DNA of 28,326 nucleotides from JAICLV01 sp036380925 (GTDB lineage Bacteria; Actinomycetota; Actinomycetes; Acidothermales; Acidothermaceae), in contig DASVDW010000203.1 of the NCBI GenBank assembly GCA_036380925.1, forward strand, positions 1-28,326, read 5' to 3'. This document shows, piece after piece, positions 8,492 to 17,125 of the stretch; position 1 is the stretch's first letter, and each line of letters starts with the position of its first letter. The translations under genes and the position numbers were made by a program. Below the pieces are notes generated by a model, which did no database searches, was not told where the DNA came from, and worked only from the letters and a program-made list of their open reading frames with translations.

Positions 8492-9493
8492 ATGAGATTT
8501 CTGCTTCGCCGATTGGGGTTCTTCGTGCTCACCTTGTGGGCCGCCATGACCATCAACTTCTTGATCCCGCACATGATGCCGGGCAGCCCGGCGCAGGTGC
8601 TCAAAGCAAAGCTCAACCACAGCGGGCGGATCGCGTCGCCGGAGCAGCTCAACGCGCTGCTCGCGTCGTTCGGATTCGACCCGCACGCTGGGTTGTTCAG
8701 CCAATACATCACCTATCTCAAGGACATGCTGACCTTTAACTGGGGTGTTTCGATCGGAGGCAGCAGCCTTGGCGCCTCGGTCACCTCGATGATCCGCCAG
8801 GCGTTGCCATGGACCCTCGGCCTCGTCGGGGTGGCGACGATCATGGCGTTCGTCATCGGCACCCTCATCGGCATCGTGGCCGGGTGGCGGCGCGGCGGCC
8901 TCCTCGACGGCATCGTGCCACCCGTCTTCGTCGTCACCTCGGCGCTTCCGTACTTCTGGGTCGCGCTGTTGTCGATCGTGCTTTTCGCGAACGGCGCCCA
9001 CGCGCTGCTGCCCAACGACGGCAACTATGACCTCGGGCTGCAGCCGGAGTGGTCGGGGCAGTTCATCGGCAGCGTGTTGAAGCACGCGATACTGCCTGCC
9101 GGGACGATCCTCATCACCGCCATCGGCGGGTGGATCTTGACCATGCGCAACAACACCATCACCACGCTGGCCGAGGACTACGTGCGGATGGCGCGCGCCA
9201 AGGGATTGCCCAACCGCCGCATCATGTTCGACTACGCGGCGCGCAACGCCTTGCTGCCCAACCTGTCCGGCTTTGCGATGTCATTGGGCTACGTCATCGG
9301 CGGCACGATCCTCGTCGAGTACGTGTTCAACTACCCCGGACTCGGCCACATGTTCTACCTGGCCACCGCGGGCACCGACTACCCGCTGCTGCAGGCGCTT
9401 TTCATGTTGGTGACTCTCGCCGTGTTGGTCTGCGTGCTGATCGCGGACTTCGCCATCTTCCTGCTGGATCCGCGGGCACGGGCGAAGGGATAG
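8492..9493 (+). CDS. ABC transporter permease, DppB/OppB type
   Basis: Membrane subunit of the oligomer importer. The 333-residue protein begins with the family hallmark RFLLRRLGFFVLTLWAAMTINFL, broken by the first helix at about residues 9-28, and has about six helices. The EAA loop that contacts the ATPase is visible as RNALLPNLSGFAMSLGYVIGG, here quoted in two parts: RNALLPNLSG and FAMSLGYVIGG (about residues 250-270). A 52-bp gap follows the binding-protein gene, and GAGGAG lies upstream of ATG 8492. Only 4 bp separate its stop from the second permease, so the two are co-translated. Confidence 0.92.
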   Translation: MRFLLRRLGFFVLTLWAAMTINFLIPHMMPGSPAQVLKAKLNHSGRIASPEQLNALLASFGFDPHAGLFSQYITYLKDMLTFNWGVSIGGSSLGASVTSMIRQALPWTLGLVGVATIMAFVIGTLIGIVAGWRRGGLLDGIVPPVFVVTSALPYFWVALLSIVLFANGAHALLPNDGNYDLGLQPEWSGQFIGSVLKHAILPAGTILITAIGGWILTMRNNTITTLAEDYVRMARAKGLPNRRIMFDYAARNALLPNLSGFAMSLGYVIGGTILVEYVFNYPGLGHMFYLATAGTDYPLLQALFMLVTLAVLVCVLIADFAIFLLDPRARAKG

Positions 9494-9497
9494 CGCG

Positions 9498-10442
9498 GTG
9501 AGCACTCTTCTCCTCGACAGCGCGCCCGGCGCCGATGTCACGCGCACCCGTCGGCGCGGCCACGGGGGATTGGCGCGGGCCATCCTCTCGAACCGCAAGG
9601 CGATGGCCGGCCTCGTGCTGCTCTTTCTCTTCTGTCTGCTCGCCGCGGTACCCCACGTCTTCGTGCCATGGCAGCACGGCGACCCCCGCGCGGTCGGGCA
9701 GTTTCAACAGCTGCTGCACCCCTCGCTCAAACACTGGCTCGGCACTACCGGCCTGGGCCAAGATGTCTACGCGGAACTGGTGTACAGCACCCGCGAGTCG
9801 CTGATAATCGCGCTGGTGGCAGGGCTTGGCGCCACGGCGCTCTCGGTGGTCATCGGCGTCTCCGCCGCCTATCTCGGTGGGATCGCGGACGACGTGTTGT
9901 CGATGCTCACGGGCGTCTTCCTGGTGCTACCGACGTTCCCGCTGATCATCGTGCTCGCGACGTACGCCGGAAAGGGAAACCTAGCCGTCGTCATCATCGT
10001 GCTCATCGCCACGGGATGGGCGTACGGCGCCAATCAGCTCCGGGCGCAGGGATTGTCCTTGCGAAATCGAGACTTCCTTGAATCCGCGCGGGTGCGCGGA
10101 GAGCGTCGCTCCTACATCATCATCGTCGAGGTGCTGCCGACGATGACGTCGCTGATCCTGGCCAACTTCCTTGGCGCGGCGTTGTACGCGGTGTTGACGG
10201 CCGCCGGCCTGCAGTTCCTCGGTCTCGGCGATCCGAGCTCGTTGAGCTGGGGCACCATGCTGTACTGGGCGCAAAACCAGGGCGCGCTGGTCAGCGGCTT
10301 CCCGGCGTGGGCGCTGGCGCCTGGTTTGGCGGTGGCCTTGCTGGGCGTGTCATTCGCTCTGCTCAACTACGCGTTCGACGAAATCAGCAATCCGGCGCTG
10401 CGGCCGGTTCGGAGGCATCGTGTCAAGCGCGCCGATTCTTGA
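9498..10442 (+). CDS. ABC transporter permease, DppC/OppC type
   Basis: Second membrane subunit of the importer. The 314-residue protein has a cytoplasmic N-terminus and then AILSNRKAMAGLVLLFLF, as in OppC/DppC proteins. Five or six helices are visible. The EAA loop lies around VLPTMTSLILANFLG (about residues 210-225), followed by LQFLGLGDP. GTG 9498 follows GAAGGGA at 8 nt. Its 3' end overlaps the first ATPase gene by 23 bp. Confidence 0.92.
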   Translation: MSTLLLDSAPGADVTRTRRRGHGGLARAILSNRKAMAGLVLLFLFCLLAAVPHVFVPWQHGDPRAVGQFQQLLHPSLKHWLGTTGLGQDVYAELVYSTRESLIIALVAGLGATALSVVIGVSAAYLGGIADDVLSMLTGVFLVLPTFPLIIVLATYAGKGNLAVVIIVLIATGWAYGANQLRAQGLSLRNRDFLESARVRGERRSYIIIVEVLPTMTSLILANFLGAALYAVLTAAGLQFLGLGDPSSLSWGTMLYWAQNQGALVSGFPAWALAPGLAVALLGVSFALLNYAFDEISNPALRPVRRHRVKRADS

Positions 10443-11424
10443 GGTCCGCGGGCTGACGGTCGAATACGCGTCGTCGCGGGGCGCCGTCGGCGCGGTCGAC
10501 AACGTCGACCTTGACGTGCACGCTGGCGAGTTCGTCGGGGTCGTCGGCGAATCCGGGTGCGGGAAGTCCACGCTGCTGTTCGGGATCGCCCAACTGCTCA
10601 GCCCGCCCGCTGCGATCACCGGCGGCACCGTGCGATTCAACGGGCACAGCCTGGTCACGATGACCGAGAAGGCATTGAGCGCGCTTCGCTGGCGCGACTT
10701 CTCCGTCGTGATGCAAAGCGCCATGAACGCGCTCAACCCGGTGAAGAGCATCGGGGCGCAGTTCCGGGACGTCATCGACGCGCATGACGAGCATGTCGAC
10801 GCCGATCGCCCCGCTGAAGTGCTGGAGCTCGTGGGCATCGACCCCATCCACCTGAAGAGTTACCCGCACCAGCTCAGCGGCGGAATGCGGCAACGGGCCA
10901 TGATCGCGATGGCGCTGCTCTTCACGCCAGATCTGGTCATCATGGACGAGCCGACGTCCGCGCTCGACGTCGTCGCGCAGCGACAGCTCATGCTGCAAAT
11001 CAAGAAACTCCAGCGCGACCTTGGGTTCGCCGTGATGTTCGTCACGCATGACATGTCGTTGGTCAGCCACTTCTCCGACCAGCTGTTGGTGATGTACGCG
11101 GGCCAGATCGTCGAGGTGGGGCCAACCCGCCAGGTGTTCGACCGCCCCGCGCACCCATACAGCCGAGGCCTGCTCGACGCTTTCCCGTCCATCAAGGGAC
11201 CGCTGACCCGGCTGACCGGAATCCCCGGCTCGCCGCCCGACCTCGCGCACCCGCCCGCCGGCTGCCGGTTCAATCCACGGTGTCCCGATGTGTTCGCCGA
11301 CTGCCACGTCGTCGAGCCTGCGCTGTACGACGTCGGACCCGCCCGCGCCCGCTGCCTGCTGCATCGGCCGAAGCCGGAGGGCGCCCGCGCGCTGGCGGAG
11401 ACGAGAGAGGGTGAGGCGTCGTGA
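10420..11424 (+). CDS. ABC transporter ATPase, DppD/OppD type
   Basis: Nucleotide-binding subunit that powers import. The 334-residue protein has Walker A GESGCGKST, the signature LSGGMRQR, Walker B LVIMDEPTSALD and the switch His in VTHD. A C-terminal Opp-type extension carries a cysteine-containing segment (GCRFNPRCPDVFADC). GTG 10420 has GGAGG 4 nt upstream, inside the end of the permease gene. Its stop overlaps the next start by 4 bp (GTGA), so the two ATPases are translationally coupled. Confidence 0.93.
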   Translation: MSSAPILEVRGLTVEYASSRGAVGAVDNVDLDVHAGEFVGVVGESGCGKSTLLFGIAQLLSPPAAITGGTVRFNGHSLVTMTEKALSALRWRDFSVVMQSAMNALNPVKSIGAQFRDVIDAHDEHVDADRPAEVLELVGIDPIHLKSYPHQLSGGMRQRAMIAMALLFTPDLVIMDEPTSALDVVAQRQLMLQIKKLQRDLGFAVMFVTHDMSLVSHFSDQLLVMYAGQIVEVGPTRQVFDRPAHPYSRGLLDAFPSIKGPLTRLTGIPGSPPDLAHPPAGCRFNPRCPDVFADCHVVEPALYDVGPARARCLLHRPKPEGARALAETREGEAS

Positions 11425-12446
11425 CCGCCGAGTCGACGCATGTCCCGCTGCTGCAGACCCGCCAACTGACCAAGCATTTCAAGGTCGGGGGCAACCTGTC
11501 GCGCAAGACATTGCACGCGGTCGACAACGCGAGCATCGTGATCGACCGGCAGGAGATCGTCGCGCTCGCCGGCGAGAGCGGCAGCGGAAAGAGCACGATC
11601 GCCCGGCTGCTCGCGCGGGTGTACAAGCCCACCAGCGGCGAGATCCTCTACCGGGGCCGCGCGCTGTCGAGCATGCGGACCCGTCGCGACCAGTTGGCGT
11701 ACCGCAGCGACGTCCCCATGGTTTTTCAGGACCCGTTCAGCTCACTCAACCCGGCGTTTCGCGTCTCGCACGGCATCATGCGCGGCTTGAAGCTGCATCG
11801 TCACGACGTCAGCCGGACGCAGCGGTTCGCCGAGGCCGAGCGGGTCCTTGAGGCGGTTGGCCTCACGCCGGCGTCCGACATCTTGCAGCGCTACCCCTAC
11901 GAGCTGTCCGGCGGCCAGCGGCAGCGGGTCGGCTTCGCGCAGGCGTTGGCCTACAAGCCGAAACTCATCCTTGCCGACGAGCCGGTGTCGATGCTCGACG
12001 TGTCGATCCGGATCGGCCTGCTCAACGTGATGGCCGACCTGCGGGCCAACGAGGGCGTGTCGTTCCTCTACATCACCCACGACATCGCGAGTGCGCGCTA
12101 CGTCGCCGACCGGCTCATCGTGATGTACGCAGGTCACATCGTCGAGTCAGGACCGACGCAGGCGGTGCTGGCAAATCCGAAGCATCCCTACACGCAGCTG
12201 TTGCTCGCCGCGGTGCCCGACCCCCGCGCGCCGCTCGACATCGATGAGGACAGCGGCCACGGCGAGCCGCCGCGAGTGGTCGACCCGACACCAGGCTGTC
12301 GGTTCCGCTGGCGGTGCCCCTTCGCCGTCGAGGAGTGCCACCGGGTCACGCCCCAGTTGCGACTGCTTGGCGAGCGCCACGAGGCCGCCTGCCACGTCGC
12401 GCAGCCGGACCCGCAGCCTGACTACGAGAGCTCCACCCGCGCGTGA
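11421..12446 (+). CDS. ABC transporter ATPase, DppF/OppF type
   Basis: Second ATPase of the importer, expected to pair with the DppD-like subunit. The 341-residue protein has Walker A GESGSGKST, Q-loop VFQDPFSSLNP, signature LSGGQRQR, Walker B LILADEPVSMLD and switch His ITHD. The C-terminal cysteine segment GCRFRWRCPFAVEEC matches the Opp-type extension. Two separate ATPases are normal for Opp/Dpp systems, whereas CUT1 sugar importers share one ATPase encoded elsewhere, so this transporter is self-contained. The 3' end overlaps the convergent TIGR03085-type gene by 25 bp, leaving no room for a normal terminator. Confidence 0.93.
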   Translation: MTAESTHVPLLQTRQLTKHFKVGGNLSRKTLHAVDNASIVIDRQEIVALAGESGSGKSTIARLLARVYKPTSGEILYRGRALSSMRTRRDQLAYRSDVPMVFQDPFSSLNPAFRVSHGIMRGLKLHRHDVSRTQRFAEAERVLEAVGLTPASDILQRYPYELSGGQRQRVGFAQALAYKPKLILADEPVSMLDVSIRIGLLNVMADLRANEGVSFLYITHDIASARYVADRLIVMYAGHIVESGPTQAVLANPKHPYTQLLLAAVPDPRAPLDIDEDSGHGEPPRVVDPTPGCRFRWRCPFAVEECHRVTPQLRLLGERHEAACHVAQPDPQPDYESSTRA

Positions 12447-13012
12447 TCGCGTCGTCCAAACAAGTACATCAGTAGCTCGGACGACGTGCCGGTCACCGTT
12501 CGGCTTGCGCCGCCGGCGGCCGCGTCGCGCGCATGATGCCGCTCGCCGGTGTCAGCGCGGACCAGATCGACGGCGTCGCGCTCCTTGCGCAGCGAGAACT
12601 TGGCCAGCCGTTTGGCCCGCCCCCACAGCTCGTCGTCGACCGGTTGTGACAGCGCCCGCGGCCGCCACTCGGGCTGGGCGCGGCGGATGTCTTCGTGGTG
12701 AATGAAGAACTCGACGCCATTGGCCTGCTCTTCGAACAATCGAACCGGCGACCACACCGGTGGTCCGGTGCGCAGCCGTCGCACCAAACGGCGGAAGTCG
12801 CCGCCCGCGAGGGCGTCTTGCACGCGCTTCGTCCATGGCGCGAGAGGCGGGACGGCGATGCCGGGCATCGCGTCGAAGCGGCCCTCGCGCAACACCAGGT
12901 GCGCGGCGAGGTCTCGCGTGCGCCAGCCTTCGCACAGCGTCGGTTCGTCCGGCCCGAGCAAGTCGAGCAGGTCACACAAGCTGGCGCGTTCGGACGGCGC
13001 GAGGCGGGTCAT
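12422..13012 (-). CDS. TIGR03085-type DinB-like (mycothiol-dependent maleylpyruvate isomerase superfamily) protein
   Basis: A 196-residue actinobacterial protein of the four-helix DinB/MDMPI superfamily. The N-terminal part has the expected WRTRDLAAHLVLRE (His near residue 38), and a second conserved patch reads EFFIHHEDIRRAQP (about residues 102-115). These His residues are the usual metal ligands. The reaction is not known for this subfamily; the superfamily includes thiol-dependent enzymes using mycothiol, which actinomycetes make. The start at 13012 has no clear ribosome site, but the gene overlaps the upstream PAP2 gene by 41 bp, suggesting translational coupling. Its 3' end overlaps the transporter ATPase gene. 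Confidence 0.8.
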   Translation of the reverse strand: MTRLAPSERASLCDLLDLLGPDEPTLCEGWRTRDLAAHLVLREGRFDAMPGIAVPPLAPWTKRVQDALAGGDFRRLVRRLRTGPPVWSPVRLFEEQANGVEFFIHHEDIRRAQPEWRPRALSQPVDDELWGRAKRLAKFSLRKERDAVDLVRADTGERHHARDAAAGGASRTVTGTSSELLMYLFGRRDHARVELS

Positions 13013-13643
13013 GCTCTGAATTTACGGACACCGCGTCGATTCCCCACGCCACGCCGAGCACCACGCCGATCGCGACGCAGAATCCACCGACCGTGTCGGT
13101 GCTGTAGTGGTAACCAGAGCCGACGAGCGCGGTGGCGACGGCGGCGGCGCCGACCAGCGCGAGCGCCGAGAGGGCGAAGCGGATCGGCGGCGGCCACGGC
13201 GGGCGGCTCGGTCCGAGCAAGGCGATGGCGATGACGATCGCGACTGAGACCGCCGCGGTGGTGTGCCCGCTCGGGAAGGACAACGCGTCATTGATGCGGC
13301 GGTTGATGAGCGGCTTCAACACGAATTCCGCGATTCCGGCAGCGCAGGCCGGTCCTAGCACGGCCAGCAGCGCCGCTCTTCGTCGTCCGGCGACGAAGAA
13401 GATGGCGGCCAGCGCCGCGCATCCCACGACCACCGAAATCGGGTCTGCCAACGCGACCAGGTGATGCAGCACCCGCAACTGCCCGCGCAGCCGATGACGG
13501 ACCCGGCTGTCGATGGCGGAGTCAATCCGACCCGGATGGCTCTCGTCGGCGTAGTGGACGCCGAGGATCGCCACGCCCAGCGCGGCCAACCCAATCAGCG
13601 CGGCGACCAGGCGACGCCCGCGCAACAGGGGAGGTGGCGCCAT
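12972..13643 (-). CDS. PAP2-superfamily membrane phosphatase
   Basis: Integral membrane phosphatase of the PAP2 (type 2 phosphatidic acid phosphatase) superfamily, about 223 residues and five or six helices. The middle motif FPSGHTTAAVS and the last motif YHYSTDTVGG (HxxxD) are clear. The first motif is loose (KPLINRR, Arg one or two residues early). The Arg that normally starts the third motif (SRxxxxxHxxxD) appears to be replaced (ATALVGSGYHYSTD). Substrates could be phosphatidate, undecaprenyl diphosphate or a related lipid phosphate; the sequence does not decide. No strong ribosome site precedes ATG 13643. Confidence 0.82.
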   Translation of the reverse strand: MAPPPLLRGRRLVAALIGLAALGVAILGVHYADESHPGRIDSAIDSRVRHRLRGQLRVLHHLVALADPISVVVGCAALAAIFFVAGRRRAALLAVLGPACAAGIAEFVLKPLINRRINDALSFPSGHTTAAVSVAIVIAIALLGPSRPPWPPPIRFALSALALVGAAAVATALVGSGYHYSTDTVGGFCVAIGVVLGVAWGIDAVSVNSEHDPPRAVRTRQLV

Positions 13644-13851
13644 GCCGCGAGTTTACGGGCGCTCCGCCACGCCGGTCTGACCGCACAGCGGCAAGCCGGT
13701 CTTGTGAGGCGCGTCACCGACGCGTGCGACCGGAGAGCCCGTGGCGAAGAAACCAGGACGAGATAGGTCGATAGACCCGTGCACGCAGACCTTGGTCGTA
13801 CTAGCGTCGGGCCCAACCGTGTGCCACGTGAGTCGCGAGGAGTTGACCGCC

Positions 13852-14889
<1,038 letters not shown>

Positions 14890-14920
14890 TCTTGCGGCGC
14901 AAGTCCCGAGGCTTTCGGCG

Positions 14921-14983
14921 GCCGAGTGGGCGGATATTCCTGGGACGCGCCGGGCCGGCAAGGTGAGTCTTCGCCCACTCGGC
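14921..14983. repeat. 12-bp perfect inverted repeat downstream of the reductase gene
   Basis: GCCGAGTGGGCG (14921-14932) and its exact complement CGCCCACTCGGC (14972-14983) are separated by 39 nt. In RNA this could form a long-loop hairpin ending the reductase transcript, or the arms could be protein sites. No T-tract follows. Confidence 0.5.
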
Positions 14984-14985
14984 GA

Positions 14986-15005
14986 GGCACGCACGTCGGC
15001 GTGCC
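14986..15005 (+). terminator. Compact GC hairpin after the reductase gene
   Basis: GGCACGC, loop ACGTCG, GCGTGCC form a perfect 7-bp stem 3 bp after the long inverted repeat. It may end transcription of the reductase gene before the DUF3145 promoter. There is no T-tract, which is common in actinomycete terminators. Confidence 0.45.
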
Positions 15006-15051
15006 ACGCTGGCGCGGCGGCGTTCGGTGATGCAGAATGTGACCGCTGGGA

Positions 15052-15109
15052 CTCCAGAGACAACAAGAGGACGTCGGGGAAGGCGCACCTCGGTTGACGT
15101 CTCTGGGAG
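15052..15109 (+). promoter_or_regulatory. Leader hairpin covering the DUF3145 ribosome site
   Basis: CTCCAGAGAC (15052-15061) pairs with GTCTCTGGGAG (15099-15109): eight straight base pairs, then two more past a one-base bulge. The right arm contains most of the Shine-Dalgarno GGGAGG (15105-15110) of the GTG start at 15116. A GAGG/CCTC helix can form inside the loop. It may control translation; the trigger is not known. Confidence 0.45.
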
Positions 15110-15115
15110 GTTTCG

Positions 15116-15595
15116 GTGGCAACACGCGGCGTCTTGTACGTCCACTCCGCGCTACCCGCGGTCGGTCCGCACATCGAATGGGCGGTCGCGGGGGTGCTTG
15201 GCATGCCCGTGCGCCTCGACTGGCGGCCCCAACCCGCGTCCCCTGGCACCGTGCGCACCGAGTCGGCCTGGGTGGGGGAGCCCGGGTGCGCCGGGCGGCT
15301 CGCCTCGGCGCTGCTGGGCTGGCCGGTGCGTTTCGAGGTCACCGAGGACCCATCCGCTGGCTGCGACGGCGAGCGATACGCCTTCACCCCGAGCCTGGGT
15401 CTGTTCCACGCCTCGACCTCGGCCAACGGTGATCTCGTCGTCCCGGAAAACCGGCTGCGCCACCTACTCGCGGCGGGTGACGACGTCCGACTTGGGATTG
15501 ACCGCCTGCTTGGCGGGCCGTGGGACGCCGAACTTGAATCCTTCCGGCACGCCGGCGACGGCGCGCCCGTTCGCTGGCTGCACCAGGTCGGCTAG
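15116..15595 (+). CDS. DUF3145 protein
   Basis: A 159-residue actinobacterial protein of unknown function. It matches DUF3145 (for example mycobacterial Rv2239c) in TRGVLYVHSALPAVGPHIEWA near the start, RFEVTEDPS in the middle, and LGLFHASTSANGDLVVPE then GPWDAELESFRHAGDG later. In mycobacteria the family member also lies near the fabD-accD6 cluster, as here, so conserved synteny supports the call. No signal peptide or membrane helix is seen. GTG 15116 has GGGAGG 5 nt upstream, within a predicted leader hairpin. It is convergent with accD6, with a strong terminator between. Confidence 0.87.
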   Translation: MATRGVLYVHSALPAVGPHIEWAVAGVLGMPVRLDWRPQPASPGTVRTESAWVGEPGCAGRLASALLGWPVRFEVTEDPSAGCDGERYAFTPSLGLFHASTSANGDLVVPENRLRHLLAAGDDVRLGIDRLLGGPWDAELESFRHAGDGAPVRWLHQVG

Positions 15596-15652
15596 CCGCC
15601 CGCCCGCGGCAGCCCCGCACGCGCGCGGCGGTGGCAGCGACCGAACGTAAAT

Positions 15653-15685
15653 GAGGGCCGGTCACCCACCCCGGGACCGGCCCTC
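15653..15685. terminator. Bidirectional terminator between DUF3145 and accD6
   Basis: GAGGGCCGGT (15653-15662) and ACCGGCCCTC (15676-15685) form a perfect 10-bp stem with a 13-nt loop between two convergent genes. The position fits a shared terminator. Flanking T-tracts are weak. Confidence 0.8.
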
Positions 15686-15701
15686 AAGCATGTGCGCCCG
15701 C

Positions 15702-17102
15702 TCACAGCGGGATGTTGCCGTGCGCTCCCCGCGCCTGCGGCGCTTCGGCGATGGTCGCCGCGATGACGGTGCGGGTCTCCTTTGGGGAGATCACGTCGTC
15801 AACGACGCCCATCGCGATCGCCTTGTCGATGCCGCCGGCGAGTTTCTCGTGCTCGGCCGCGAGCTCCAGCTCAAGCGACGGCCGTAGCGCCTCGCCGACC
15901 TCGGCGAGCTTGCGCCGGTGCAAAATCCGCACCGCTGCGACCGACCCCATCACCGCGACCTCCGCGCCCGGCCACGCGAGCACCCTCGTCGCGCCGAGGG
16001 CGCGCGAGTTCATCGCGATGTACGCGCCGCCGTAAGCCTTGCGCGTGATCAGGGTGACCCTGGGCACGACCGCCTCCGCGAACGCGTGCAGCAGTTTGGC
16101 GCCGCGCCGCACGACGCCGTCCCACTCTTGGCCGAGGCCAGGCAGGTAACCGGGCACGTCGACGAGCACGATCAGCGGAACTCCGAACGCGTCGCAGGTG
16201 CGCACGAACCGCGCCGCCTTCTCCGCGGATGTGGCGTCGAGGCAGCCGCCCAGCCGCAACGGGTTGTTCGCGATGACGCCGACGGTGCGACCGCCAAGCC
16301 GACCCAGCGTGGTGACGATGTTGGGCGCCCATTTGGCGTGCAGCTCAACCCCGGCGGAGTCGAGCAGGCCTTTGACCAATGGGTGGACGTCGTACGCGCG
16401 CTTCGCGCCTTCCGGCAGCAGGCCGGCGAGATCAATGTCGACGAGCTCCGCGTCGCCGAATTTACCTTGGTTGCCAAGCAAATCTGCCAGCTCACGAGCC
16501 TGCTCGAACGCCGCGGCGTCCGAGTCGGCGAGCAAATGGACGACGCCGCTGCGCCGACCGTGCACCTCCGCGCCGCCGAGCCGCTCCATGTCGACGTCCT
16601 CGCCGGTGACGCTTCGGACGACGTCGGGGCCGGTGACGAAGATGCGCCCGTTCGGGGCCATGATGACGATGTCGGTGAGGGCCGGTCCGTAGGCCGCGCC
16701 GCCGGCGGAGGGTCCAAGCACGACCGAGATCTGCGGCACCTTGCCCGAGGCGCGGGTCATCGCGGCGAAGATCCGGCCGATGCCGTCAAGGCTTTCGGCG
16801 CCTTCGCGCAACCGCGCCCCACCGGAGTGCCACAGGCCCACCACCGGGGCGGCGTCGGCGAGCGCCCGGTCGTACGCCGCGACAATCGCGTCGCAACCGG
16901 CGCTTCCCAGGGCGCCACCTTGGATCGTGGGGTCGCTGGCGAATGCGACGGCCGGCGTGCCCAGCATTCGCCCGACGCCGGCGAGGACGCCGCTGTCATC
17001 GACCGCCGTGATCGGCTCGAAGGTGCCCTCGTCGAACAGCGCGGCGAGCCGCGCGCTCGGTGAGCGCGGATCGACCGCGGTGGAGGTCTCGGTTGCTGTC
17101 AC
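15702..17102 (-). CDS. accD6: Acyl-CoA carboxylase carboxyltransferase beta subunit AccD6
   Basis: Carboxyltransferase subunit that moves CO2 from biotin on the alpha subunit to acetyl-CoA (and possibly propionyl-CoA), making malonyl-CoA for FAS II. Over 466 residues it follows mycobacterial AccD6: GLWHSGGARLREG, GPSAGGAAYGPALTD, FVTGPDVVRSVTGEDVDME, NNPLRLGGCLDA, VPGYLPG.GQEWDGVVRRGAKLLHAF, KAYGGAYIAMNS and the C-terminal NIPL. GTG 17102 is chosen because AAAGGA lies 6 nt upstream. GTG 17129 overlaps the fabF stop by 4 bp and would add nine residues; it remains possible. It is the last gene of the FAS II operon. The biotinylated alpha subunit is not in the window. Confidence 0.95.
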   Translation of the reverse strand: MTATETSTAVDPRSPSARLAALFDEGTFEPITAVDDSGVLAGVGRMLGTPAVAFASDPTIQGGALGSAGCDAIVAAYDRALADAAPVVGLWHSGGARLREGAESLDGIGRIFAAMTRASGKVPQISVVLGPSAGGAAYGPALTDIVIMAPNGRIFVTGPDVVRSVTGEDVDMERLGGAEVHGRRSGVVHLLADSDAAAFEQARELADLLGNQGKFGDAELVDIDLAGLLPEGAKRAYDVHPLVKGLLDSAGVELHAKWAPNIVTTLGRLGGRTVGVIANNPLRLGGCLDATSAEKAARFVRTCDAFGVPLIVLVDVPGYLPGLGQEWDGVVRRGAKLLHAFAEAVVPRVTLITRKAYGGAYIAMNSRALGATRVLAWPGAEVAVMGSVAAVRILHRRKLAEVGEALRPSLELELAAEHEKLAGGIDKAIAMGVVDDVISPKETRTVIAATIAEAPQARGAHGNIPL

Positions 17103-17125
17103 AGCGTTTCCTTTCCCGCCGGCGC

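Noticed and set aside
6700..12446. Dipeptide or nickel importer
   Set aside because: The protein families allow it, but the operon begins with a ROK kinase, shares an operator-like site with a glucosaminidase gene, and has no peptidase or nickel-enzyme gene nearby. It is kept only as an alternative.
15918..17063. A 381-residue plus-strand reading frame
   Set aside because: It is antisense to accD6, which has full family similarity on the other strand.
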